DNA from: Kribbella pratensis
Lineage (GTDB): Bacteria > Actinomycetota > Actinomycetes > Propionibacteriales > Kribbellaceae
Length of the DNA: 64,000 nt
Assembly (NCBI RefSeq): GCF_004365355.1
Contig: NZ_SODP01000002.1
Coordinates: forward strand, 1,795,846 to 1,859,845
Direction of reading: 5' to 3'
The notes beneath the pieces were generated by a model. That model did not search any database. It was not told where the DNA came from and worked only from the letters and a program-made list of their open reading frames with translations. Numbering within the stretch: position 1 is the stretch's first letter; each line of letters begins with the position of its first letter. Shown here piece after piece: positions 15,491 through 23,365 of the stretch. The position numbers were made by a program, and so were the translations under genes.

Positions 15491-16704
15491 TGGATTCGGC
15501 GGATGTCGAGGCGGTCTGGCGGATCGAGTCGGCGCGGATCGTGGCCGCGCTGACTCGGTTCACCGGGGATTTCGCGTTGGCCGAGGACGCCGCGCAGGAG
15601 GCCGTCGCTGAGGCGTTGGTGTCGTGGCCGCGCACTCCTCCGGACAGTCCGGCCGGCTGGCTGATGGCTACGGCCCGGCGTAGGGCGATCGACGCGATCC
15701 GCCGCCGTACTGCGCTGAAGGACCGCTACGCGCTGCTTGCGGCCGACCCGATGGTCGACGAGGACATCGACCCGGACCGGATCGACGACGACATCCTGGC
15801 GCTGATGTTCATCAGCTGCCACCCGGTCCTCTCGCCCGAGGCCCGGGTGGCGCTGACCCTGCGCGTGGTCGCGGGCCTGTCGTCGGAACAGATCGCGCGC
15901 GCGTTCCTGGTGCCCGTACCGACCGTGCAGGCCCGCATCACCCGCGCGAAGAAGACGATCGCGGCGGCCGGCGTACCGTTCGAGCTGCCGCCGGCCGATG
16001 AGCGCCGGGAGCGGCTCGGCGGCGTACTCAGCGTCGTCTACGTGATCTTCACCGAGGGCTCGACGGCCACGTCGGGCGACCTTCTGGTACGCCGGGATGT
16101 CGCGTACGAGGCGATCCGGCTCGCGCGCACGCTGACCGCGCTGCTGCCGGACGAGCCGGAGGTGCACGGCCTGTTAGCGCTGTGCGAGCTGACGGCCGCG
16201 CGCTTCCCGGCCCGTACGAGCCCGGATGGTTCACCGATCCTGCTGGAGGACCAGGACCGGCAGAGATGGGACATCTCGGCGATCCAGCGTGGGCTCGCGT
16301 CGCTGGCCAAGGCGTCCGTTCGCGGGCTCGGACCGTACGGTCTGCAGGCCGCGATCGCCGCCGTACATGCGTCGGCCCCATCCGTCGAGGCAACCGACTG
16401 GGACCGGATCGTGGTGCTGTACGAGGCCCTCGGCCGCGTCGCGCCTTCGCCCGTCGTCGAGCTCAACCGCGCCGTCGCCGTCGCGATGGCCTCCGGTCCC
16501 GCCGAGGCACTGGCCATGGTCGACGAACTGATCGCCTCGGACCAGCTCCCCGGTTCGCATCTGGTTCCGACCGTACGCGGCGAACTCCTCACCCGCCTCG
16601 GTCGCCTCCCCGAGGCCCGCGCCGAGCTCGAGTTGGCCGCCCGCCTCTGCACCAACGAACGCGAACGCTCAGTGCTACTGAACAAGGCAGCCGCACTGGA
16701 CTGA
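15490..16704 (+). CDS. ECF42-like sigma factor with C-terminal TPR-like extension
   Basis: A 404-aa sigma-70-family protein, about twice the size of a classical ECF. Region 2 is FTGDFALAEDAAQEAVAEAL and WLMATARRRAIDAIRRR; region 4 is ALTLRVVAGLSSEQIARAFLV and TVQARITRAKKTI. The C-terminal half (YVIFTEGSTATSGDLLVRRDV ... GLLALCELTAAR ... VELNRAVAVAMASGPAEALAM) is the conserved helical extension that this group needs for activity. There is no anti-sigma gene nearby; the partner is the DGPF gene, with which it overlaps. A second member of the same group lies at 63030. Confidence 0.88.
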   Translation: MDSADVEAVWRIESARIVAALTRFTGDFALAEDAAQEAVAEALVSWPRTPPDSPAGWLMATARRRAIDAIRRRTALKDRYALLAADPMVDEDIDPDRIDDDILALMFISCHPVLSPEARVALTLRVVAGLSSEQIARAFLVPVPTVQARITRAKKTIAAAGVPFELPPADERRERLGGVLSVVYVIFTEGSTATSGDLLVRRDVAYEAIRLARTLTALLPDEPEVHGLLALCELTAARFPARTSPDGSPILLEDQDRQRWDISAIQRGLASLAKASVRGLGPYGLQAAIAAVHASAPSVEATDWDRIVVLYEALGRVAPSPVVELNRAVAVAMASGPAEALAMVDELIASDQLPGSHLVPTVRGELLTRLGRLPEARAELELAARLCTNERERSVLLNKAAALD

Positions 16705-16708
16705 CAAG

Positions 16709-17215
16709 CTATTCGCCGGTGGCGCCGTCGATGCGCTCGCGGAGGAAATCGGCGTGACCGTTGTGGCGTGCGTACTCCTCGATCATGTGCAGGTAGATCC
16801 ACCGCAGCGTGTAGTCCTCACCGGGACTGACCGCGTCGAGGCTGAGCCCCGCCACCGCCGTACGCGACCGGGCGACACTCGCCTGATAGCTGGCCAGGTC
16901 ATCCGCAGCCCGCGTGACGTCGACGACCTCACTGCCCGTCCTCAAGCCTGGCACGTAGTCCCAGAAGTAGTGGTGGTCCGGTTGGCCGTCGTACGTGTGG
17001 AACCAGGCCTCGACTCCGGACAGATGCCGGACAAGTCCGAGCAGCGACAGCTCCGAGGGCGGCACCGATCGCATCGCCAGCTGCTCCGGGGTCAGGCCGC
17101 CGCACTTCTGCAGCAACGTCGTGCGCTGGTACTCGAGGCGGTCGTCGAGAGCGGACCGCTCGTCGACCGGGTTGATGGGTGGCTCGGGCCGCTCGGGCGT
17201 GGTCCAGGTCGACAT
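16709..17215 (-). CDS. DinB-family (DUF664) protein
   Basis: A 168-aa four-helix protein. LEYQRTTLLQKCGGLTPEQLAMRSVPPSELSLLGLVRHL and the C-terminal WIYLHMIEEYARHNGHADFL carry the three His residues of the DinB metal site. Such proteins in actinobacteria include mycothiol- or bacillithiol-dependent transferases, but this specific one has no assigned reaction. The ATG at 17215 fits the family start; longer frames upstream are noise. It is convergent with the sigma gene, with only 4 bp between the stops. Confidence 0.84.
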   Translation of the reverse strand: MSTWTTPERPEPPINPVDERSALDDRLEYQRTTLLQKCGGLTPEQLAMRSVPPSELSLLGLVRHLSGVEAWFHTYDGQPDHHYFWDYVPGLRTGSEVVDVTRAADDLASYQASVARSRTAVAGLSLDAVSPGEDYTLRWIYLHMIEEYARHNGHADFLRERIDGATGE

Positions 17216-17293
17216 GCCGGTGACGTTACGTGCAGGTCGCTCCCAGGGCCACCGAGTTAGCCCGTACGGCGGGCGTGGAGGCAGAATCGCGAT

Positions 17294-17773
17294 GTGAAGA
17301 AGCCAGAGGCCGAGCCCGTCGTCGCGCGCAACCGGAAGGCTGCGCATGACTACCAGCTGGGCGAGTCCTGGGAGGCGGGGATCGTACTGGAGGGGCCGGA
17401 GGTGAAGGCGCTCCGGGCCGGGCGGGCTTCCCTGGTCGGCGGATTCGCTCAGGTCGAGAACCGCGAGATCTGGCTGCACGGCGTGCACATCCCGCAGTAC
17501 TCGCAGTCCCGGTGGTTCAACGGCGGCTCTCGCCGCAAGCGGAAGCTGCTGCTGCACCGTGCGCAGATCGACAAGATCGAGCGCAAGGTCAACGAGAGCG
17601 GCCTGACCATCGTCCCGGTGCTCCTGTACTTCAAGGACGGTCGCGCGAAGGTCGAGATCGCCCTTGCCCGCGGCAAGAAAACCTGGGACAAACGGCACTC
17701 CCTCGCCGAACGCGAGGCGACCCGCGAGGCCGAGCGCGCGGTCCAGCGCCGCCTGAAGGGCCGCTCGGACTGA
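17294..17773 (+). CDS. smpB: SsrA-binding protein SmpB
   Basis: A 159-aa RNA-binding protein that delivers tmRNA to stalled ribosomes. The oligonucleotide-binding barrel is complete: RNRKAAHDYQLGESWEAGIVLEGPEVKALRAG, then REIWLHGVHIPQYSQ, LLLHRAQIDKIERKV and VPVLLYFKDGRAKVEIALARGKK, followed by the basic tail TWDKRHSLAEREATREAERAV. The start is GTG 17294. The tmRNA gene, which is often adjacent in actinobacteria, is not in the window. The GNAT gene follows after 20 bp. Confidence 0.96.
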   Translation: MKKPEAEPVVARNRKAAHDYQLGESWEAGIVLEGPEVKALRAGRASLVGGFAQVENREIWLHGVHIPQYSQSRWFNGGSRRKRKLLLHRAQIDKIERKVNESGLTIVPVLLYFKDGRAKVEIALARGKKTWDKRHSLAEREATREAERAVQRRLKGRSD

Positions 17774-17793
17774 TCTCTTGTTAGCGTGCGCTG

Positions 17794-18330
17794 GTGGATG
17801 ACCTGGGACCCGTGGCCTGGCCGCCGGCGCCGATCAAGACCGAGCGGCTCGTACTCCGTGAGTCCGAGGCGCGCGACCGTACGGCGTTCATCGAGCTACT
17901 CGCGTCGCCCGAGGTGAACAAGTACGTCGGCGGCCCCCGCCCACGCGAAGAACTCGAGCGCGAGACGCCCGCGATCCCCGAGCGCTGGCCCGGCAGTTTC
18001 GTCGTCGAACTCGACGGAGCAATGATCGGCCAGATCCTCCTCAGAAGAGCAACCGACCACCGCCGGCCAGCCGCCGCGGGCAAGGCCGACCTCGGCTACC
18101 TGTTCCTCCCGCAGTCCTGGGGCTCGGGCTACGCCACCGAGGCCTGCGCGGCAGCCCTCACCTGGTTCGACCACACCCTCCCCGGAGAGCCGGTAGTCCT
18201 CACCACCCAATCCGCCAACATCCCCTCAATCCGCCTAGCCACCAAACTAGGTTTCACCGAACTAGAACGCTTCGAAGCCTGGGGCACCGAACAATGGCTC
18301 GGCCTACGCTCCCCACCCAGAACCGCCTGA
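17794..18330 (+). CDS. GNAT-family N-acetyltransferase
   Basis: A 178-aa acetyltransferase of the RimJ/RimL-like group. It starts IKTERLVLRESEARDRTAFIEL, has the acetyl-CoA strand DLGYLFLPQSWGSGYATEA and the late motif SIRLATKLGFTELERFEAWG. The acceptor is unknown. GTG 17794 follows TTAGCG (17781-17786) by 7 bp, which could be a leaderless -10 box, though it may also be cotranscribed with smpB. The 170 bp after its stop hold no gene I can support, only a weak low-complexity frame. Confidence 0.84.
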   Translation: MDDLGPVAWPPAPIKTERLVLRESEARDRTAFIELLASPEVNKYVGGPRPREELERETPAIPERWPGSFVVELDGAMIGQILLRRATDHRRPAAAGKADLGYLFLPQSWGSGYATEACAAALTWFDHTLPGEPVVLTTQSANIPSIRLATKLGFTELERFEAWGTEQWLGLRSPPRTA

Positions 18331-18500
18331 CGGGCGCTGCGGCGTCGTCGGCACGGTTCGTACTGCGAGCTGCGCGGATTGCTCAGGCCCTTCACGAGGC
18401 GCGCGAGCATCGGATCACGACTGCTCCCTCCACCGCGACAGCCATCCGCGAGGCGAGCGCCGAGGACTGGGCCTGGCGGGCGCGGAGGTTGCCGGAGGGG

Positions 18501-19898
18501 TCAGCTGCAGCAGCCTGAGGACTTGGTGGTGTCGTTTTCGATGACGGTTAGGAGGCCGCCGGTGATGCCGGTGGCTAGGCCGCGGCTGGTTGGTGCGGAG
18601 AGCTCGACTGCTTGCGGGGCCGGGCCGCAGCAACCGCCGGCCTCGTCCGCCGTGCCGCCGTACGCGAGGTTGGACGAACATACGCCGGTCTCCGGTAGGT
18701 CGAGCTGCACGTCTCGCGCGGCTTCCCAGTCGCCGGCCAGGGCGGCGACGACCGAGCGCGCCTGTTCGTACCCGGTCGCGAGTAGGAACGTCGGGGCGCG
18801 GCCGTAGGACTTGGCGCCGACCGCGTAGTACCCGGGCTCGGGGTGCGCGAGCTCGTCGACTCCGTGCGGCGGAACCGTGCCGCAGGAATGCTTGTTCGGA
18901 TCGATCAGCGGTGCCAGCGCGCGGGTGGAGCCCATGATCGGGTCCAGGTCCAAGCGCAGCTCGGAGACCATGTCATGGTCCGGCCGGAAACCGGTCGAGT
19001 TGACCACGGTGTCGGCCACCACCCCACGCTCGCCAGACGTCAGCCGCACCTTGCCGTCAGCGCGGCTGATGCTTTCGATGCGGAATGAGCTGACCAGCTC
19101 GACACGGCCGGACTGCACGAGCTTCTTGAGCCGCGAGCCGAGCGCGCCCCGGGCGGGCAGCTCGTCGGCATCGCCACCGCCGTACGTGCGGGCCTGGTCG
19201 GTCCCGCGCACCACCCACACAACTTCGGTGCCCGGCACCTCGTCGGCAAGCTGGCCGAGGTCAAGCAGCGTCGTTGCGGCCGAGTGGCCCGCGCCGACGA
19301 CCGCCGTACGACGACCCGCGAAGCGGTCCCGGTCGACGCCGAGGACGTCGGGCAGAGCATGGGCAATGCCTTCACCAGCCTCGGCCTCACCGCGGGCCGG
19401 GATGCCGGAGCCGCCGAGGACGTTCGGCTTCCGCCAGGTGCCGGCCGCGTCGATCACGGCCGACGCCAGCAGTTCGGATCCGTCAGCAAGGCGGATCAGG
19501 AACGGCGCGGCCTCGCGGCCAGTCGTACGGATGCGGTCGAAGCCGACCCGCGTCACGGCGGTGACCTGGGTGTTGTAGCGGATGCGGTCGTTCAGCTCCG
19601 GAGTCTTCGTCAGCGGTGCGAGGTAGGCGTCGATGAGGTCGCCGCCGGTGGGGAGCTTGGCCAGGTCGGGCTCGATCCAGCCGGATCGTTCGAGCAGGCG
19701 GCGAGCTGCGGAGTCGATGGCGTAGCGCCACGGGCTGAACAGCTTCACGTGCCGCCATTCCTCGATCGCCGCCGCGACACTCGGACCGGACTCCAGTACG
19801 GCGAAGTCCACGCCACGCTCGGCGAGGTGCGCGGCTGCCGTAAGACCGACCGGACCCGCACCGATGACGACGACCGGCGCCCCTGTCTGCTCGCTCAC
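18501..19898 (-). CDS. arsO: ArsO-like flavin monooxygenase
   Basis: A 465-aa two-dinucleotide-binding flavoprotein. The FAD motif is VVVIGAGPVGLTAAAHLAERG near residue 10 and the NAD(P)H motif is TAVVGAGHSAATTLLDLG near residue 200; FRPDHDMVSELRLDLDP is the late family motif. The C-terminal 60 residues carry three cysteine clusters (TGVCSSN, GGCCGP, SSGCCS), which would suit binding of arsenic or a metal. The gene diverges from arsR, which together with the neighbours supports the name; the reaction of ArsO is still unsettled in the literature. The ATG at 19898 is 79 bp from arsR. Confidence 0.8.
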   Translation of the reverse strand: MSEQTGAPVVVIGAGPVGLTAAAHLAERGVDFAVLESGPSVAAAIEEWRHVKLFSPWRYAIDSAARRLLERSGWIEPDLAKLPTGGDLIDAYLAPLTKTPELNDRIRYNTQVTAVTRVGFDRIRTTGREAAPFLIRLADGSELLASAVIDAAGTWRKPNVLGGSGIPARGEAEAGEGIAHALPDVLGVDRDRFAGRRTAVVGAGHSAATTLLDLGQLADEVPGTEVVWVVRGTDQARTYGGGDADELPARGALGSRLKKLVQSGRVELVSSFRIESISRADGKVRLTSGERGVVADTVVNSTGFRPDHDMVSELRLDLDPIMGSTRALAPLIDPNKHSCGTVPPHGVDELAHPEPGYYAVGAKSYGRAPTFLLATGYEQARSVVAALAGDWEAARDVQLDLPETGVCSSNLAYGGTADEAGGCCGPAPQAVELSAPTSRGLATGITGGLLTVIENDTTKSSGCCS

Positions 19899-19942
19899 GA
19901 TCCCAACTCCCTATCTAGAAGATCATCGAAACAACAGTCAGC

Positions 19943-19968
19943 TTGCCTCTTGATTCGACAAGAGTCAA
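19943..19968. promoter_or_regulatory. ArsR operator between arsO and arsR
   Basis: Inverted repeat TTGCCTCTTG and CAAGAGTCAA (9 of 10 positions complementary) around a 6-bp spacer, 9 bp upstream of arsR and 44 bp upstream of arsO. The same half-site sequences recur before the second regulator gene. Confidence 0.65.
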
Positions 19969-19977
19969 GATAGATCC

Positions 19978-20346
19978 ATGTCGAAACAAGAGATCGCGTT
20001 GACCCCCGTCGCGGGCGCAGGCTGCTGCGCACCGATCTCTGACACAGCTCTCGACGCGGCGGGAGCCGCCGAGGGCGCGGGCGTGTTCAAGGCACTCGCC
20101 GATCCGATCCGGCTCCGGCTGTTCTCGATCATCACCTCCGCGGGCGACGAGATCTGCGTGTGCGATCTGACCCCGCAGTTCGACGTCAGCGGACCGACCA
20201 TCTCGCATCACCTCAAGGTGCTACGCGAGGCCGGTTTGGTCGACTGTGAGCGGCGCGGCACCTGGGTCTACTACTGGCCCGTGCCCGACAAGCTGCGGTG
20301 GATCGCCGGCCTTCTCGCCGTACCGGAAACCGCGTCGGCGCACTGA
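19978..20346 (+). CDS. arsR: ArsR-family arsenical repressor
   Basis: A 122-aa winged-helix repressor. The core is KALADPIRLRLFSIITSAGDEICVCDL, PTISHHLKVLREAGLVDCERRG and TWVYYWPVPDKL. The CVC pair in the ICVCDL helix is the classical As(III) site, and an extra CC pair lies in the N-terminal arm (GAGCCAPIS), as in actinobacterial arsenic sensors. It binds DNA until arsenite displaces it. A palindrome sits immediately upstream, so autoregulation together with arsO is expected. ATG 19978 has no clear ribosome site and may be close to the transcript start. Confidence 0.9.
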   Translation: MSKQEIALTPVAGAGCCAPISDTALDAAGAAEGAGVFKALADPIRLRLFSIITSAGDEICVCDLTPQFDVSGPTISHHLKVLREAGLVDCERRGTWVYYWPVPDKLRWIAGLLAVPETASAH

Positions 20347-20350
20347 CCTC

Positions 20351-20392
20351 TTGCCTCTTGCCAGGCGGGGGTCGGTTGATGTTTGACTCTTG
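20351..20392 (+). promoter_or_regulatory. Two direct ArsR half-sites before the fusion gene
   Basis: TTGCCTCTTG at 20351-20360 and TTGACTCTTG at 20383-20392 are identical to the two half-sites of the operator at 19943 (one on each strand there), but are direct repeats here, 32 bp apart. They lie 27-68 bp upstream of ATG 20419. Confidence 0.5.
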
Positions 20393-20418
20393 TAGATACC
20401 TCAGTGACCATTGAGTCA

Positions 20419-21102
20419 ATGAGCACTGAGCGATTCACTCGGGAGCAGCGAGCCCGCATCCACGCGGCGCTCGGCGATCCGGCGCGGCTGGCGATCGTGG
20501 ACACCTTGGTTGCCGGTGATGCCGCGCCCGGGGAGCTCGGGGCCGCTCTGGACCTGCCGACGAACCTCGTCGCCCATCACCTGAAGGTGCTCGAGGATGC
20601 CGGCCTCGTCGTACGAACACGCTCCGAGGGCGACCGGCGACGTACGTATGTCCGGCTCGAACCGGAAGCGCTGGCCGCGATCGCTACGCCAGCGCGGATC
20701 ACCGCGGAGCGTGTCGTGTTCGTCTGCACGCAGAACTCGGCCCGGTCTCAGCTGGCCGCCGCGATCTGGTCCCGACGTAGCGACGTACCTGCTGTCTCCG
20801 CCGGCACCGAACCGGCCGAGCGTGTTCATCCGCGGGCGATCAAGGTCGCCCGGCGGCACGGGCTTGATCCTTCCGGCTGGCACACAAGCCACCTGCATGA
20901 CGTTGCCAAGGGCAATGATCTTCTGATCGCGGTGTGCGACAACGCCCACGAGCGCCTGCCCAGCAACCAACGGCCGCAGCTGCACTGGTCCATCCCCGAC
21001 CCGGCGCCGATCGACACGGACGCGGCCTTCGAAGCGGCCTATGCAGAGCTGGCCGAGCGCATTGATCGGCTCGCGCCGGCAGACACCAGGAGCAAGCGAT
21101 GA
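20419..21102 (+). CDS. ArsR-ArsC fusion: repressor domain plus phosphatase-type arsenate reductase domain
   Basis: A 227-aa two-domain protein. Residues 1-95 are an ArsR-type winged helix (RARIHAALGDPARLAIVDTLV, NLVAHHLKVLEDAGLVVRTR), without the CVC pair of the other ArsR. Residues 100-225 are a low-molecular-weight phosphatase fold with the P-loop VFVCTQNSARSQLAAAIW and the acidic WSIPDPAP segment. Sensor and reductase on one chain would place the enzyme next to the operator. The start ATG 20419 follows the two half-sites. Its stop overlaps the next ORF (ATGA). Confidence 0.85.
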   Translation: MSTERFTREQRARIHAALGDPARLAIVDTLVAGDAAPGELGAALDLPTNLVAHHLKVLEDAGLVVRTRSEGDRRRTYVRLEPEALAAIATPARITAERVVFVCTQNSARSQLAAAIWSRRSDVPAVSAGTEPAERVHPRAIKVARRHGLDPSGWHTSHLHDVAKGNDLLIAVCDNAHERLPSNQRPQLHWSIPDPAPIDTDAAFEAAYAELAERIDRLAPADTRSKR

Positions 21103-21191
21103 CTGAAGCAACCCGCCCACCCGCGCAAGGGCAAGGGTGGCCGCGTCGTGAAGGCCTCTCCAACCTCGCCGTGCCGGTGAGTCGCGGATGA
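21099..21191 (+). CDS. 30-aa coupled small ORF in the ars operon
   Basis: ATG 21099 overlaps the stop of the fusion gene (ATGA) and its own TGA at 21189 overlaps the ATG of the aquaporin gene, so ribosomes can pass straight through. The peptide begins MTEATRPPAQGQGW and ends GLSNLAVPVSRG; it has no cysteine or membrane helix. It may be a real small protein, a coupling device, or the scar of a deleted gene (for example an arsenite permease). I cannot assign a function. Confidence 0.5.
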   Translation: MTEATRPPAQGQGWPRREGLSNLAVPVSRG

Positions 21192-21934
21192 GCGACGCGC
21201 AATCGCTCTGGCGGCGTGCTCTCGCTGAAGGGCTCGGGACCGGGCTGCTCGTGACCGTGGTGGTCGGCTCCGGCATCGCAGCCGCCAAGCTCTCGCCGAA
21301 CGACACAGGTCTGCAGTTGCTCGAGAACTCCTTTGCCACCGCGCTCGGGCTCGCCGTACTGATCCTGATGTTCGGGCCGGTGTCCGGTGCGCACTTCAAC
21401 CCCGTCGTGTCTCTGGTCGACCGGTGGCTTGGGCAACGATCTGGCGGCGGGCTCAGCGCACGAGATCTGGCCGCCTACCTCCCCGCCCAGATCGGCGGTG
21501 GCGTCATGGGGGCGATCCTGGCGAACCTGATGTACGGCGAAACCGCCGTGTCCTGGTCGACCACCCACCGATCCGGCGGCCACCTCTATATCGGTGAGAC
21601 AGTCGCCACTGCTGGGCTGATCATGCTGATCCTCGCGCTCGCTCGGACCGGCCGTGCGGCGTCGGCGCCCGCTGCGGTCGGTGCCTACATCGGTGCGGCG
21701 TACTGGTTCACGTCCTCAACCTCGTTCGCCAACCCTGCGGTCACCATCGGCCGCGCCTTCAGCGATACGTTCGCCGGCATCGCGCCCGGATCCGTCCCCG
21801 GCTTCATCGCCTTCCAGATCCTCGGGGCCATCCTCGGCACAGCTGCAATCGCGGTCCTCTACCCCGACGCGGGCAAAGCCGCCGATGACGTCGCCACACC
21901 CCACACCGAAACAACCGCGGGAGCATCCTCGTGA
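21188..21934 (+). CDS. MIP-family channel (AqpS-like aquaporin)
   Basis: A 248-aa six-helix channel. The two pore half-helices are GAHFNPVVSL (NPV instead of NPA) and SFANPAVTIG, and the N-terminal ALAEGLGTGLLVTVVVGSG is the usual first helix. In arsenic operons this type (AqpS) lets arsenite leave the cell down its gradient and can replace an ArsB or Acr3 pump, which is absent here. ATG 21188 overlaps the small ORF, and the stop overlaps the GTG of arsC. Confidence 0.85.
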   Translation: MSDAQSLWRRALAEGLGTGLLVTVVVGSGIAAAKLSPNDTGLQLLENSFATALGLAVLILMFGPVSGAHFNPVVSLVDRWLGQRSGGGLSARDLAAYLPAQIGGGVMGAILANLMYGETAVSWSTTHRSGGHLYIGETVATAGLIMLILALARTGRAASAPAAVGAYIGAAYWFTSSTSFANPAVTIGRAFSDTFAGIAPGSVPGFIAFQILGAILGTAAIAVLYPDAGKAADDVATPHTETTAGASS

Positions 21935-22338
21935 GCAAACCCACCGTCCTGTTCGTCTGCGTCCACAACGCCGGCCGCTCCCAGATGGCCGCCGGCTGGC
22001 TCCGATCCTTGGCCGGCAACGAGATCGACGTACTGTCAGCAGGCTCCGAGCCCGGCAACCAGATCAACCCCGTCGCCGTCGAAGCCATGCGCGAGGTCGG
22101 CATCGACATCACCGCAAATACCCCGCGCCTGCTGTCGACCGAGGACGTACAGGCCAGCGACGTCGTTATCACCATGGGCTGCGGCGACGCGTGCCCGTTC
22201 TACCCCGGCAAACGCTACGAAGACTGGAAACTCACCGACCCCGCGGGCCAGCCAATAGAAACCGTCCGCCAGGTCCGCGACGAAATCCGCACCCACATAG
22301 AAACCCTCCTCACCGAACTACGGACCGCCCAGCCCTGA
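21931..22338 (+). CDS. arsC: Arsenate reductase ArsC
   Basis: A 135-aa low-molecular-weight-phosphatase-type arsenate reductase. The catalytic loop is VLFVCVHNAGRSQMAAGWL, and a second cysteine pair occurs in ITMGCGDACPFYPGK, the resolving region. It reduces arsenate to arsenite using thioredoxin or, in actinobacteria, mycothiol and mycoredoxin; which one cannot be decided here. GTG 21931 overlaps the aquaporin stop (GTGA), so the four ORFs 20419-22338 are one coupled operon. This is the last gene before the decayed island. Confidence 0.92.
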   Translation: MSKPTVLFVCVHNAGRSQMAAGWLRSLAGNEIDVLSAGSEPGNQINPVAVEAMREVGIDITANTPRLLSTEDVQASDVVITMGCGDACPFYPGKRYEDWKLTDPAGQPIETVRQVRDEIRTHIETLLTELRTAQP

Positions 22339-22362
22339 GACACCCAAACCCAGGTCAGGCAA

Positions 22363-22396
22363 CCGATCCGTGCCCGCTGCTTGCGAGCCCGTCAGC
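22363..22396 (+). repeat. Near-direct repeat, left copy
   Basis: Begins CCGATCCGTGCCCGCTG and matches 25058-25091 at 29 of 34 positions. The two copies bracket 2.7 kb of mixed, partly broken genes, so they may mark an old recombination event. Confidence 0.4.
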
Positions 22397-22458
22397 CGCC
22401 CAACCACACTGCAGGGCTGCCCGTGCAAACAATTCGACCAGAGCCGAGGCACCCGAAG

Positions 22459-22793
22459 ATGGCCGACGAGCGCGAGATGATCCGGCACCTGCCGTTCCCT
22501 TTCGACGACCAGGGTTTCCCGAACACCTTGGGCGCAGTCGTACAAAAGACAGTGCTCTCGGGTGAACAGCCCGCCCGAGAGGTGATCCACGCGCCGGACG
22601 GCTCATGGCTCGTCGGCGACGGTGTCAACGATCCAACCCACCCGGCGCGTCGATCGCTACCCACATCGCTCACGCGATCGAGAGAAATAGCTCGATCGCG
22701 CAGCTAGGAACAATGCCCCCGGGCCACATCGCACAGCGATCCGGACCGGGCGATCCCTGGCGCATCACCGTCCTAGACAGTTGGGAAGAGTAG
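22459..22793 (+). pseudogene. Frameshifted conserved hypothetical gene
   Basis: Two frames make one conserved actinobacterial-type protein. The first reads MADEREMIRHLPFPFDDQGF and VIHAPDGSWLVGDGVNDP, then diverges; the second continues PGASIATHIAHAIERNSSI, TMPPGHIAQRSGPGDPW and ends with SWEE. One base is missing near 22634. I recognise the pattern (GVNDPN.PGA..ATH..H and PPGH.A.R.GP..PW) as a small protein family of unknown role. The gene is therefore either inactivated or affected by a sequencing error. It sits directly after arsC with a 120-bp gap. Confidence 0.6.
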
Positions 22794-22959
22794 GGCCGCG
22801 CTCAAATTCGAGGCCTCGAAGCACAAGCCCTTGCGTCTTCACGACTGGGTTCCGTCGCCATGCGGCCGGAGTCGCTGAGTTTGCCACCTAGCGTCGGGCT
22901 GCGGCACGTCAGGGCACTCGCCAGAGTGGAGGTTGCCCACAGGTGCGAGGATCGTCAGC

Positions 22960-23307
22960 GTGAGCAGCGACAAGGACGCATGCTGGTTCGCCGTCAGATG
23001 CGTCTTCGCCAGCGGGTGGCCACCAGACCGATCGACCCCGCTGTACGAGGAGCGCATCACGCTGTGGCTTGCCGCCTCGGCCGAGGAAGCAATCGAACGA
23101 GCCGAGGTCGAAGCTATTGAGTACGCCGGCGCCATCGAGGAGTCACCCGACACTTACCTCGGCATCGCGCAGTCCTACCGGCTCGCCGACACCCCGGGCG
23201 ACGGCGCCGAAGTGTTCTCGTTGATGCGGAGCAGCGTCCTCGAGCCCGACGAATACCTGGACGCGTTCTTCGACACCGGCACCGAACGGCAAAAGACCGT
23301 TGAGTGA
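22960..23307 (+). CDS. Hypothetical protein (DUF4288-like)
   Basis: A 115-aa protein. The pattern CWFAVRCVFASG, YEERITLWLAASAEEAIERAEVEAIEYA and the acidic C-terminus LEPDEYLDAFFDTG resemble small DUF4288-type proteins of unknown function. GTG 22960 has a GAGGA ribosome site 9 bp upstream. It is the first intact gene in the island. No membrane segments or metal site are visible. Confidence 0.65.
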   Translation: MSSDKDACWFAVRCVFASGWPPDRSTPLYEERITLWLAASAEEAIERAEVEAIEYAGAIEESPDTYLGIAQSYRLADTPGDGAEVFSLMRSSVLEPDEYLDAFFDTGTERQKTVE

Positions 23308-23365
23308 CCGCCCGGCTGCGTTGGCGCGCTCAAAAGCGCCTAGAGCTGCGGACGCGAATTGATGC

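Noticed and set aside
18331..18500. Small ORF between the GNAT and arsO genes
   Set aside because: The open frame lacks its own start and ribosome site and has low-complexity composition.
17200..19000. tmRNA gene (ssrA) near smpB
   Set aside because: No tRNA-Ala-like ends or tag frame were found around smpB; the gene must be elsewhere.
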